A stretch of 26,883 bases of DNA, from assembly GCA_041584015.1 (NCBI GenBank), contig JBFHES010000032.1, positions 1-26,883 on the forward strand, written 5' to 3'. Positions 7,325 to 16,015 of this stretch are shown in pieces. Position 1 is the stretch's first letter. The number at the start of each line of letters is the position of its first letter. The translations under genes were made by a program, and so were the position numbers. The notes under the pieces were generated by a model, which saw only the letters and a list, made by a program, of their open reading frames with translations, searched no databases and was not told the DNA's origin. This stretch comes from JBFHES01 sp041584015 (GTDB lineage: Bacteria > Bacteroidota > Bacteroidia > Bacteroidales > M50B96).

Positions 7325-8548
7325 ATGTCATTATCCAGATCGAGACGAGAAGTCGCAAATTTTAAGCTAAACACCTTACTCGAGATTACCGAAGCCATAA
7401 ACGATAATCTTGAAACAAGTCTCCTACTTGAAAAATACAATACTATTCTTAAATCTGAGCTCACCATTGGAAAGTGCATGCTATTCAATAACAGCAAAGG
7501 ATGGCAGCTAATATCAAATTATGGGTTTTCTCCGGATGCCGCTAATAACATCAACATCGAAAACGACCTCGCGTCCTATGAAGATATAACAACTGTGCCT
7601 TCATTCGAGGGGAAAGACGGGAATGATTTCGATATTGTAATTCCTGTGTTTCATAAAGAAAAGCCAATGGCCTATGTAATCATCGGAGATATTGATGAAA
7701 ACGTACAAGGCATGAGTCCGGCGATTAAACATTTGCGATTCATACAAACCTTAACCAATATTATTTTAGTTGCCATTGAAAACCAACGCCTGTATAGCGA
7801 ATCCTTACGACAAGAAGCATTAAAAAAGGAACTTGAACTTGCGTCAAAAATGCAAGGCATGCTTATTCCGGATGAAGACAGCTTACCAAAGGACGATGAT
7901 TTTCTATTTTCCACCTACTACCTGCCACACCTACAGGTTGGTGGCGATTTTTTCGATATCATTCAGCTCAGCGAAAATGAAATAGGTTTTTGCATTGCAG
8001 ATGTATCGGGGAAAGGGATTGCGGCAGCTTTACTTATGTCGAATTTCCAGGCAAGTTTGCGAGCTTTATTTACAAAAGAAAGCAATCTGGAAGAACTAGT
8101 AATAAAACTCAACGATATTGTTAATCGCAACGCTAAAGGAGAAAAATTTCTGACCATGTTTCTGGGGCGATACAACAAGGTAAGCCGAAATTTGGAGTAC
8201 ATAAACTCGGCACACCTACCGCCACTTTTATACCACCACCCAAGCAAAGAAATGAATATGTTAGAAAGTGGTTGTATTGGAATGGGAATGCTTGACGAAC
8301 TGTACAACATTCAGGTTGGCAATATTCATGTTAAGGAAGGATCTAAAATTATTTGCTTTACCGATGGACTCACCGAATTGAAATTTGGTGGAGAGATACG
8401 GGATGATTTCATAAATGTAAATCAAGCAATTTCGAACAATAAAAGCATTGATGAAAACATTAAATCAATCATTAGCCAACTTAACAATACCAAAGATAAA
8501 GAGCTAATATTTGACGACATTACAATTGTAGGCATACAGTTCATGTAA
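7325..8548 (+). CDS. GAF-domain PP2C phosphatase of the SpoIIE/RsbU type
   Basis: The 407-residue soluble protein has an N-terminal GAF-like sensor region (about 15-155), a short coiled linker (about 155-180: SLRQEALKKELELASKMQ) and a C-terminal SpoIIE domain (about 190-405). The PPM metal-binding aspartates are present: D208 in VGGDFFD, D226 in IADVSGKG and D347 in FTDGLTEL. The family removes phosphate from anti-sigma-factor antagonists or other STAS-domain proteins in partner-switching systems. No STAS protein, anti-sigma kinase or sigma factor lies nearby, so its target is unknown. It starts 31 bases after the efp terminator with no clear promoter box visible. The catalytic site looks intact and activity is expected. 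Confidence 0.9.
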   Translation: MSLSRSRREVANFKLNTLLEITEAINDNLETSLLLEKYNTILKSELTIGKCMLFNNSKGWQLISNYGFSPDAANNINIENDLASYEDITTVPSFEGKDGNDFDIVIPVFHKEKPMAYVIIGDIDENVQGMSPAIKHLRFIQTLTNIILVAIENQRLYSESLRQEALKKELELASKMQGMLIPDEDSLPKDDDFLFSTYYLPHLQVGGDFFDIIQLSENEIGFCIADVSGKGIAAALLMSNFQASLRALFTKESNLEELVIKLNDIVNRNAKGEKFLTMFLGRYNKVSRNLEYINSAHLPPLLYHHPSKEMNMLESGCIGMGMLDELYNIQVGNIHVKEGSKIICFTDGLTELKFGGEIRDDFINVNQAISNNKSIDENIKSIISQLNNTKDKELIFDDITIVGIQFM

Positions 8549-8577
8549 TAGCCAAAATTCCTTAGTAAAAAGAAGGG

Positions 8578-8805
8578 CTAATTATCAAGATAGCGGTCAA
8601 CATCCTTTTCTTTGGCCAAATTTATTTGTGAAATGGAATTATTTTCCTTTTGAAAATATACCTCAACCAGAAAATCATTCAGCAGGAACAGATTAACTAT
8701 GTAACCATCCTCAAGTCTGGTCTTTATCACCTTTCCATTAGAAATTACCTCTATGCTTTTTTCGGCAAGATCAAGACCCTCAAAATCGGCTTTTGATAGC
8801 ATCAT
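8578..8805 (-). CDS. Small conserved-looking hypothetical protein
   Basis: The 75-residue product has no signal peptide, membrane segment or cysteines. Its pattern (EVISNGKVIKTRLEDGYIVNLFLLNDFLVEVYFQKENNSISQINLAKEKDVDRYLDN) alternates as several beta strands followed by a short C-terminal helix, and suggests a small compact fold. I do not assign a family. It is convergent with the phosphatase gene (29 bases between stops) and divergent from the outer-membrane protein gene (86 bases between starts). Two adjacent ATG codons (8805 and 8802) could each serve as start. The coding composition resembles that of its neighbours, and there is no overlapping gene, so I consider it real. Confidence 0.65.
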   Translation of the reverse strand: MMLSKADFEGLDLAEKSIEVISNGKVIKTRLEDGYIVNLFLLNDFLVEVYFQKENNSISQINLAKEKDVDRYLDN

Positions 8806-8891
8806 TCATTTTTATTTAAAAGTAATGATTAATCTATCAATTTATATATTTTTACACGCATCTCTTAACTTTTGAAAAGGCCGAAAGTATT

Positions 8892-11315
8892 ATGCAACAA
8901 TTTAAGTTGATTAGAATATTCTTGCTCCTAGCCATCTTCACTGGCTCATTGAGTTCTCTTGCTTTGGCGACAAATGGGAAAGCGAGCATAAAAGGCAAAA
9001 TAAGAGACAGTTACTCCAAGAACAATTTAGAATACGCCAATGTTGCGTTATTTAATTCACTTGACTCAACCATTGCAGGTGGCACGATAACTAACGCCAA
9101 AGGTTATTTCGAAATATCTGATTTAAGCATAGGCGCTTACTTTCTTAAAACAAGTTTTATTGGTTTTGATGATAAAATCATAACCAATCTGGAGATTGTA
9201 AGTAACAGACAAAATCTTGATCTTGGTATTATCGAGCTTTCGGAGTCGGCAATAAATGTCGGTGATATTAACATAGAAGCCGAGCGCACATCTGTTGTTT
9301 ATAAGATCGATAAGAAGGTAGTTAATGTTGGTTCAGATTTGTCAAGCTCGGGTGGCACAGCTGTTGACGCTCTGGAAAATGTTCCATCGGTTAAGGTTGA
9401 CATGGAAGGGAATGTCCAGCTACGCGGCAGTTCTTCATTCACAGTGCTCATCGACGGACGCCCATCGGTGTTCGAAGGTGCCGATGCTCTAAAGCAAATA
9501 CCGGTGAGTACTATTGAGAATATTGAAATAATAACCAATCCATCTGCCAAATACAATGCCAGCGGTACAGCAGGCATTCTTAACGTCATCACAAAAAAAG
9601 AAAAACGAGCGGGCAGCAGCGGCATGATCAATATTAAGCCCGGATCGTTTAATACACTGCTTGGAGATTTCACTTACAACCTGAGAACAAAAAAGCTGAA
9701 TCTGTACGTTGGTGGCAATTACGGTCATTCGCGCCTGGATGGCTGTACGAGCAGCTATATTGAATTTCTGGACAGCACTACAACAAACTATTCGCTAACG
9801 GAAGGTGATCGTCCAAAGGTTACCTGGCCTGGTGGCATCGACATTGGTATAGACTATCAAATAAACGATAGGAACACTATTCTAATTGGTGCCTATAAAG
9901 GATGGTATAACTTTCATCGTACCGAGGACATGAAATATACATCCTGGAACTCGCTTAATCCTGAGCAAAGAGAAACAATAAAGAACTTTAATGAAGTATT
10001 GCGAAACCGAGACTACTATACCGTATATAGCGATTATGAACGAAAGTTTGATGACAAAGGCCATAAGCTACAAATCTCCCTCCTCTACAAAACAGGAACG
10101 TCTGATGAGATATCGAAAAGCATTAAATACAATAACGACGAGTCGGTAAACTATGGTCAACAAACAACAGAAGAGAACAAGATAGGCTTTTGGCGAACCA
10201 ACATCGACTACACCAAACCTCTTGCCAAAGGAAAATGGTTTCAGGCTGGTTACGAAGCAAGAACCTCAGATGAAAATGAGTTATATGCTTTTGAAAACTA
10301 TAATCATACATTTAATGATTTTAGCGAAGACCCCTTACTCATTAACAATACCGATTACCTATTAATGCTTAATTCGGCTTACGCTCAGTTTTCCGGAGAG
10401 TGGAGCAAACTGGGCTACCAGCTTGGGTTACGTGGAGAGCATACCCATCGAACGTTTAAACATTCATCAGAAATTAATTCATCCGGACTCGACCGTTTTG
10501 ATATTTTTCCATCACTGCACCTATCCTATCAGTTGCCAAAGGATCAGCAATTATTGCTAAGCTATTCAAGAAGAATTACGCGCCCCACAGGAGGTAAGCT
10601 TGAACCGTTTGAAACATGGTTAAGTCTTAATTTTAAAAAACTCGGAAATCCTGATCTTAACCCGGAATACTCCGATGCATTTGAACTTTCGTGGATGAAA
10701 GAATATGATGATTCGTGGATTTCATTTGAAGCATTTTTACGCAGAACAACCAACGATATATCGGTTATTCAGCAGCAACTGAACGACTCCGTTCTTTTAT
10801 ATACCTATGAAAATTTTGGAGATAAGTTTTCGCTCGGAACTGAGTTTGCCGTAGATTGGAATTTTAATAAATGGTGGAACCTTGACTGTTCCAGTGACTT
10901 GTATTACTTTAATTCACAAGGCCACGATCTGGACTATTCACGTGAACAGCAAGAATACTCCTGGAATGTACGAATGCGGAACAATTTTAAACTCTGGAAG
11001 AAAACCAAGGTACAACTTGGAACCGCTTATATCGGGCCTAGTTATATTTCACAGGGAACAAGCGATGGCTATTTCATTTCCTTCCTCGTGGTGCGCCAAA
11101 CATTCTTAAAAAACAATTTGAGCGTTACGCTTCGATTACATGACTTATTGCAAACTGGTAAGCAAAGATTTGAGAGATACGGAACCGGCTTTTATAATTT
11201 AAACGAATTTTCACGAGAAGCACCCACTTATCATATAACAATTGCATATCGCTTTAACCGAATGAAGCGGTTGAAAGCGGTTGAAGATAAAAAGCTTAAT
11301 AATACTGAGGACTAG
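8892..11315 (+). CDS. TonB-dependent-receptor-like outer-membrane beta-barrel protein
   Basis: The 807-residue protein begins with a signal peptide (to about residue 26, LALA). It continues with a carboxypeptidase-regulatory-like beta-sandwich (about 32-115, KIRDSYSKNNLEYANVALFN), then a plug domain (about 130-235, with GTAVDALENVPSV, VLIDGRPS and SGTAGILNVITKK). The rest is a long barrel of the OMP_b-brl_3 type, which ends near AYRFNRMKR and is followed by a short charged tail. Such proteins sit in the outer membrane and either import ligands with TonB energy or act as receptors of unknown ligand. No SusD partner, anti-sigma factor or degradative enzyme lies beside it, so a SusCD polysaccharide system is not supported. 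Its stop codon overlaps the stop of deoC on the other strand. Confidence 0.88.
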   Translation: MQQFKLIRIFLLLAIFTGSLSSLALATNGKASIKGKIRDSYSKNNLEYANVALFNSLDSTIAGGTITNAKGYFEISDLSIGAYFLKTSFIGFDDKIITNLEIVSNRQNLDLGIIELSESAINVGDINIEAERTSVVYKIDKKVVNVGSDLSSSGGTAVDALENVPSVKVDMEGNVQLRGSSSFTVLIDGRPSVFEGADALKQIPVSTIENIEIITNPSAKYNASGTAGILNVITKKEKRAGSSGMINIKPGSFNTLLGDFTYNLRTKKLNLYVGGNYGHSRLDGCTSSYIEFLDSTTTNYSLTEGDRPKVTWPGGIDIGIDYQINDRNTILIGAYKGWYNFHRTEDMKYTSWNSLNPEQRETIKNFNEVLRNRDYYTVYSDYERKFDDKGHKLQISLLYKTGTSDEISKSIKYNNDESVNYGQQTTEENKIGFWRTNIDYTKPLAKGKWFQAGYEARTSDENELYAFENYNHTFNDFSEDPLLINNTDYLLMLNSAYAQFSGEWSKLGYQLGLRGEHTHRTFKHSSEINSSGLDRFDIFPSLHLSYQLPKDQQLLLSYSRRITRPTGGKLEPFETWLSLNFKKLGNPDLNPEYSDAFELSWMKEYDDSWISFEAFLRRTTNDISVIQQQLNDSVLLYTYENFGDKFSLGTEFAVDWNFNKWWNLDCSSDLYYFNSQGHDLDYSREQQEYSWNVRMRNNFKLWKKTKVQLGTAYIGPSYISQGTSDGYFISFLVVRQTFLKNNLSVTLRLHDLLQTGKQRFERYGTGFYNLNEFSREAPTYHITIAYRFNRMKRLKAVEDKKLNNTED

Positions 11316-12196
11316 AAATAAGGTTGGTAATCTTTACCTTCCATCTTGGCAATATCTTCCAATAAATTATTTGCTAAACGACTAGCTCCTATTCTAAAGT
11401 ATTTCGGTGTTAACCATGCTTCACCAAGCACTTCTTTAACAACGGCATAATACGGAAGTGCCTCGTCGGCAGTTGCAATGCCTCCTGCAGGCTTTATACC
11501 AACCATTTTACCGGTTGACTGAAAATGCGCTTTTATGGCATGACACATAATATAAACGGCATTAACAGTGGCCGCCGGGCTGAACTTACCTGTTGAGGTT
11601 TTAATAAAGTCGGCACCAGCTTTAATCGACAATACTGATGCACCGTAAATTTGCTCATCGCTTAAAGCTCCGGTTTCAAGAATTACCTTTAAATGCACCT
11701 TACCTAATAATGCTTTAATATCTCTTAGCTCACTATGAACAGTTTTGTATTGCTCTTCTAAAAATCGTCCAACCGACATAACAATATCTGTTTCGGTAGC
11801 ACCATCTAAAATTGCAATTTCAGTCTCAAGCTCCTTTACTTCAATACAAGTTTGAGAAGCAGGAAATCCACCAATAACCGATGTAATACCAACTCCTCTG
11901 GTAGTAAGATGATGTTTTACTGTTTCAACCAAAGCAGGATAAACACAAATGGAAGCAACATTCGGCATCTCTGGAAATGACGCTGCAAACTCGTTAACCT
12001 TCTTGCTCATACCCGCAACTTTTGCGCTTGTATCTGTAACATCTAGAGTAGTAAGATCAATTAAGCTAAAAATCGCTTTTAAATTATCCACGGTTTTTAG
12101 TGTTCCACAATCTTTCACAATCCTATCCAGGTCAAGGGAATCTTTGAACAAATCGGTATAGGCTGGAAAATCTTTTAAGAGCTCAGAATTTTTCAT
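11312..12196 (-). CDS. deoC: Deoxyribose-phosphate aldolase
   Basis: DeoC splits 2-deoxyribose 5-phosphate into acetaldehyde and glyceraldehyde 3-phosphate during deoxynucleoside breakdown. The 294-residue protein shows the class I aldolase pattern: the Schiff-base lysine K199 in DFIKTSTGKF, the second active-site lysine K235 in GIKPAGGI, and D137 in the GATETDIVMSVG strand. At 294 residues it is longer than the E. coli enzyme (259) because of an N-terminal extension of about 40 residues, as in the eukaryote-like subgroup. No other deo gene is present. The stop codon TAG shares the tetramer CTAG (11312-11315) with the stop of the convergent outer-membrane gene, so the two reading frames overlap by four bases. 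Confidence 0.96.
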   Translation of the reverse strand: MKNSELLKDFPAYTDLFKDSLDLDRIVKDCGTLKTVDNLKAIFSLIDLTTLDVTDTSAKVAGMSKKVNEFAASFPEMPNVASICVYPALVETVKHHLTTRGVGITSVIGGFPASQTCIEVKELETEIAILDGATETDIVMSVGRFLEEQYKTVHSELRDIKALLGKVHLKVILETGALSDEQIYGASVLSIKAGADFIKTSTGKFSPAATVNAVYIMCHAIKAHFQSTGKMVGIKPAGGIATADEALPYYAVVKEVLGEAWLTPKYFRIGASRLANNLLEDIAKMEGKDYQPYF

Positions 12197-12230
12197 TTCA
12201 GTAGGTGCAAATGATGATTTAAAACTTTGT

Positions 12231-12238
12231 CAAAGATA
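12231..12238 (-). promoter_or_regulatory. Candidate -7 promoter box for deoC
   Basis: The minus strand reads TATCTTTG, an exact TAnnTTTG match, 34 bases before the deoC ATG. It abuts the terminator of the upstream permease gene and shares one base with it, so the T-rich tail of the terminator is also the promoter. No TTG at the usual -33 spacing. Confidence 0.55.
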
Positions 12239-12270
12239 AAAGGAGTTTATCAATTAAATAAACTCCTTTT
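12238..12270 (-). terminator. Intrinsic terminator of the blaI-blaR1-permease operon
   Basis: A perfect 13-bp inverted repeat (AAAAGGAGTTTAT at 12238-12250, ATAAACTCCTTTT at 12258-12270) has a 7-base loop. It starts 13 bases after the permease stop codon and ends in a T-rich stretch on the minus strand. Confidence 0.85.
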
Positions 12271-12282
12271 AAAAATCTTATG

Positions 12283-14664
12283 CTATTGATGATAGATGGC
12301 CTTAACGGGATCGGCATTGGCCGACTTAAAACTAATATAAGACACTGTACTAATTGAAATAACCAAAGCAACAAGCGCTGCAATTAGAAAATCAAATACA
12401 CCGATACTCGCTCTGTAAGCATATCCATTTAACCATTCTCTGGCAAAATAGTAAGCAATTGGCCATGCGATAACATTCGCCAGCGCTTGCATTATAAACA
12501 TCTCTTTATTAATAATTATCAATATTTTTGTGATAGACGCACCTAACACCTTTCGTATTCCAATCTCCCGACGTTTCTTTTCAATGGTGAAGGAAATCAT
12601 CCCAAACAGGCCCAAACACGCAATAATAATTGCAAACAAACTAAACGATGAATAAACGGAATTCATTCTATCTTCTTGTTGATATTGTGAGTTAAAATCC
12701 TCCTCCAGGAAGATTGGGTTAAACGGATGATTAGGTTCCAACCTTGCCCAAACATCAGCTATTTCGTTTATGGTTTGCTGCTTATTCAGGTCGTCTACTT
12801 TTATTGATAGATAACTAAATCCATTTTGCCCTAGGTTAAGAATCAGTGGGTCGACACTTGTATGCAAACTTTCAAAATTAAAGTCTTTCACCACACCAAT
12901 TACCTGCAGGTCAAATACCGAATCCCGTCGCTCGTTAGAAATAGTTTGTCCAAGTGCATTTGTCCATCCAAAGCGTTTCATGCAGGCCTCGTTAATAATA
13001 ACAGCGTTATAAGCATCAGAAGCAAATTTTTTTGAGAAATTACGACCGGCAATTAACTCAATATCCAGCAAGGAAATAAAATCATGATCTGCAAAAAAGC
13101 TTTTTATTAAATAGCCCTTGGTTCCTCGCTCAACCGAGCTATCCTGTATGGTATACTGACGCTGTCCGGCAATTAACCTACCCGGAATATTATCTGAACA
13201 ACTTAGTGTATTTACGCCATTAATATGATGAAACTCCGACTTTAACTGCTCAAAGTTTTGCTGGCTAGTTTGCTCGTTTAGCTGCAAACTAATGATATTT
13301 TTTGTTGAATAGCCAATATCCTTATTCTCCATAAACTCGCGCTGTTTATAGATAATTAGTGTAACAATAATAAGCACCACCGTAACCGTAAACTGGAACA
13401 CAACCAGTACTTTCCGTATTCCATGGCCTTTCTTATTATTTGTAGCAGTACCTTTTAATGCTCGAATTGGTTTAACTGCTGCTAAATAAATTGCCGGATA
13501 GCTGCCTGCAATAATACTTACCATCAGCCATACACCAATAAATGTTGGAATATCCTTAACAAAATTAAACCCAACTGCTCTGCCTACAATTTGCTGAAAC
13601 ACTGGTAGTATTAAATGTATAATAAACAAGGAGAGCAACACTGCGATAAAAACGGTGATGAATGATTCTGTCATAAACTGGACCCAAAGCTGCGTTTGGT
13701 TAGCACCAACAACCTTACGCATTCCAACTTCTTTCGATCGTGTTTCGGATTTGGCTGTAGCCAGGTTCATAAAATTAATGCAGGCAATTACCAGGATGAT
13801 TAAGGCAATCATTGTTAAAAATACCACCTGCGATTTTTCCGACACAATAGCTAATTCGTGCTCCCGGTCGGTTGTAAAATGGATATCCTCAACGGGCTGT
13901 AATTTAAACTTTATCAGTTCCGCCCAATTCTCACCCATTTCATCATAAATATCCAGGTATAGCTTTTCATCCATTTTATGATAATCTACACCTTCCTGCA
14001 ATAGAGCATATGAATAGATGTTCAAAGAGCCAATAAAATCCGCATCAAACTGCGCCATACCATCAGATGATAGAATTACCCCAAACTCCAAATGAGTATT
14101 TACAGGAATGTCTTCAATTACAGCACTTACAGTATATTCATTATCTCTTCCAATTAGCATTGTTTTACCAACCGGATTATCTTCTCCAAAAAATTTCTCT
14201 GCTTTAGATGCTGTGAGGATAACCCTTCGATTACCCATAAAAGCAGATTCAGGAGTACCAAGAATAAAGCTATATGGAAATACTTTAAAGAAGGAAGAGT
14301 CTGCTACAATTAAGCCTTCTTCAAGATAGGTAAAACCGTCAATTTCAATATTTGCCTCGTGGTCAGGTAAAAGCCGGGTTGTTGCCAGAATTTCGGGAAA
14401 CTTAGCCGTTAATGTTTTACTAAATGCAGTAGACGAAAGTGCCGTATTCATTACATCACCAGACGGTTGCTTAACATTGGTTATTAAACGATAGGTATTT
14501 TCTGATGCTGGTAAATAGGTATCGTAGCCATACTCAAACCGTACATAATTACCAATAAGAAGAAAACATGCAATGCCAATTGCCAAACCGAATATATTTA
14601 TCAACGCGTGACTTTTATGACGCATCAAGCTTATAAATGCCACTTTCAGATAATTCTTGAACAT
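12283..14664 (-). CDS. FtsX/MacB-type ABC transporter permease
   Basis: The 793-residue membrane protein has two FtsX-like permease units. The first has a transmembrane helix near residues 20-42, a large extracytoplasmic MacB-like domain (about 45-285) and three helices (about 288-415). The second has a helix near 435-455, a second extracytoplasmic domain and three C-terminal helices (about 670-785). The cytoplasmic coupling motifs SETRSKEVGMRKVVGAN and EKKRREIGIRKVLGAS mark the two units. Proteins of this class usually work with a separate ATPase in mechanotransmission or lipoprotein/peptide extrusion rather than classical transport; no ATPase gene is present here. It starts 23 bases after the M56-TonB gene and shares its operon with the BlaI-type repressor, so it is probably induced by the same signal. 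Confidence 0.9.
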   Translation of the reverse strand: MFKNYLKVAFISLMRHKSHALINIFGLAIGIACFLLIGNYVRFEYGYDTYLPASENTYRLITNVKQPSGDVMNTALSSTAFSKTLTAKFPEILATTRLLPDHEANIEIDGFTYLEEGLIVADSSFFKVFPYSFILGTPESAFMGNRRVILTASKAEKFFGEDNPVGKTMLIGRDNEYTVSAVIEDIPVNTHLEFGVILSSDGMAQFDADFIGSLNIYSYALLQEGVDYHKMDEKLYLDIYDEMGENWAELIKFKLQPVEDIHFTTDREHELAIVSEKSQVVFLTMIALIILVIACINFMNLATAKSETRSKEVGMRKVVGANQTQLWVQFMTESFITVFIAVLLSLFIIHLILPVFQQIVGRAVGFNFVKDIPTFIGVWLMVSIIAGSYPAIYLAAVKPIRALKGTATNNKKGHGIRKVLVVFQFTVTVVLIIVTLIIYKQREFMENKDIGYSTKNIISLQLNEQTSQQNFEQLKSEFHHINGVNTLSCSDNIPGRLIAGQRQYTIQDSSVERGTKGYLIKSFFADHDFISLLDIELIAGRNFSKKFASDAYNAVIINEACMKRFGWTNALGQTISNERRDSVFDLQVIGVVKDFNFESLHTSVDPLILNLGQNGFSYLSIKVDDLNKQQTINEIADVWARLEPNHPFNPIFLEEDFNSQYQQEDRMNSVYSSFSLFAIIIACLGLFGMISFTIEKKRREIGIRKVLGASITKILIIINKEMFIMQALANVIAWPIAYYFAREWLNGYAYRASIGVFDFLIAALVALVISISTVSYISFKSANADPVKAIYHQ

Positions 14665-14687
14665 GACCCAGTTTTTAATTCAATGGC

Positions 14688-16013
14688 CTACTTGTTCTTT
14701 TTATCTTTCTTTTTGCCATCCAATTTATAGTTAATCGGAACGGTCATCTTTACGCTTACTGGTTTACCATTTTGCTTTCCGGGTGTAAAATCCGGCAAAG
14801 ATTTTACAACTCTCAATGACTCTTCCTCCAGTTCTGGCGCAGAAGTATTTACCTTTTTCTTACCGTCAAGAATGTAGCTCTTTGCTCTAATAAGCTCTAC
14901 ATTTTCAACCTTTCCTTTTTTATTAATCACAAAAGATACGAAGATACTAGCCTGGATGCCTTTATCTCTGGCACTTGCAGGGTATTTAATATTCTGAGCA
15001 ATGTACATGCGCAAGCCATCATTGCCTCCTTTCGAGAAAACTGGCATTTCATCAACCTGAGCATAAACTGTATCATCCTTTAGCTCGTTTAATGTTAATG
15101 CATAACTTTCCACGGCAATGTCTTCAGTTAAGCTCAGAAGCGAGTTTTCAATACTTGTTACCGGATTTGAAAATGAATAAAACAAAAAGGCAACAACAGG
15201 TAGAACTGCTACTAATTTTAAAGCAGCAAATCTTGAGGGTTTTAATTTATTTATCATGATTAAGCGGTTTTTGATTTTTATACGATTAAAACTATTTACC
15301 GGAAGCAAGACTTTGCTCCCTATTGCGGATTCTAAAATCATTTGCTTGTAGCTTACAGGATGGTACCCTTTACTTATAACTCCCTGATCCGCTAAATATT
15401 CGTGCGTTTCCTTTATCGATGCCCGATAGATCCAAACCATAGGATTGAACCAAATCACTGCAGAGATAACATCAACCAGCAGCGCATCCAGCGAATGACC
15501 TTGCCTTACATGGACCAATTCATGCTCAACAATCTGATTTAAGTTAGGTGACGGAATTAATGTTGACGGAATAAACACGTGTGTAAAAAATGAGAACGGC
15601 CCATGATCAGCGGCTGTCTTATGAATGGTTACTTCATCCGTTTTTAAAGGAATAGCTGTAACATAGATGTGTATAATTCTTACCAGTCCGATAATCAACC
15701 ACAACAGCAAGCCCGACAACACAAGCAGGTACGCCCAGCTAATGATGCCATAAAGCGGAATTACAGCCGTATCGATGCTTTCAATTTGATTTATCTCTAC
15801 AGCCTTAAGCATGTAATGAATCACCTGAGGTTTTGAGCTGGTAAATAAATCTATTTGAATAAACGGAAGTACTATTGAAAAAATGAAAGTACTCAATAAG
15901 TAAAAGCGATTAAGCTTAAAGTGTGTACTTTTCTTCAACAGCAGCAAGTATACACCATAAAATAAAAACATGGCAACACCCGACTTCATTGTATAAACTA
16001 GAAAAGTTTCCAT
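14688..16013 (-). CDS. M56 (BlaR1/MecR1-type) membrane metallopeptidase fused to a TonB C-terminal domain
   Basis: The 441-residue protein has membrane helices near residues 10-27, 35-55 and 85-118, then the gluzincin-type motif HELVH (H164-H168) with a likely third zinc ligand in KETHEYLAD (E202 or E205). One further helix lies near 263-282. Residues about 320-430 form a TonB C-terminal domain (PVFSKGGNDGL, YPASARDKGIQASIFVSFVINKKGKVENVELI, PDFTPGKQNGKPVSVKMTVPINYKL). The penicillin-binding sensor domain of true BlaR1/MecR1 is absent; the TonB-like module sits in its extracytoplasmic place. The expected role is to sense an envelope signal and cleave the BlaI-type repressor encoded 2 bases upstream. 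The ligand is unknown, and beta-lactams are not implied. Confidence 0.9.
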   Translation of the reverse strand: METFLVYTMKSGVAMFLFYGVYLLLLKKSTHFKLNRFYLLSTFIFSIVLPFIQIDLFTSSKPQVIHYMLKAVEINQIESIDTAVIPLYGIISWAYLLVLSGLLLWLIIGLVRIIHIYVTAIPLKTDEVTIHKTAADHGPFSFFTHVFIPSTLIPSPNLNQIVEHELVHVRQGHSLDALLVDVISAVIWFNPMVWIYRASIKETHEYLADQGVISKGYHPVSYKQMILESAIGSKVLLPVNSFNRIKIKNRLIMINKLKPSRFAALKLVAVLPVVAFLFYSFSNPVTSIENSLLSLTEDIAVESYALTLNELKDDTVYAQVDEMPVFSKGGNDGLRMYIAQNIKYPASARDKGIQASIFVSFVINKKGKVENVELIRAKSYILDGKKKVNTSAPELEEESLRVVKSLPDFTPGKQNGKPVSVKMTVPINYKLDGKKKDKKNK

Positions 16014-16015
16014 GG

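Noticed and set aside
8864..8874. Promoter box for the outer-membrane protein gene (TAACTTTTG)
   Set aside because: It has three rather than two bases between TA and TTTG, so it is not a proper match.
8892..11315. SusC of a polysaccharide utilisation locus
   Set aside because: No SusD-like gene, glycoside hydrolase or sugar regulator lies beside it, and the barrel resembles the OMP_b-brl_3 group.
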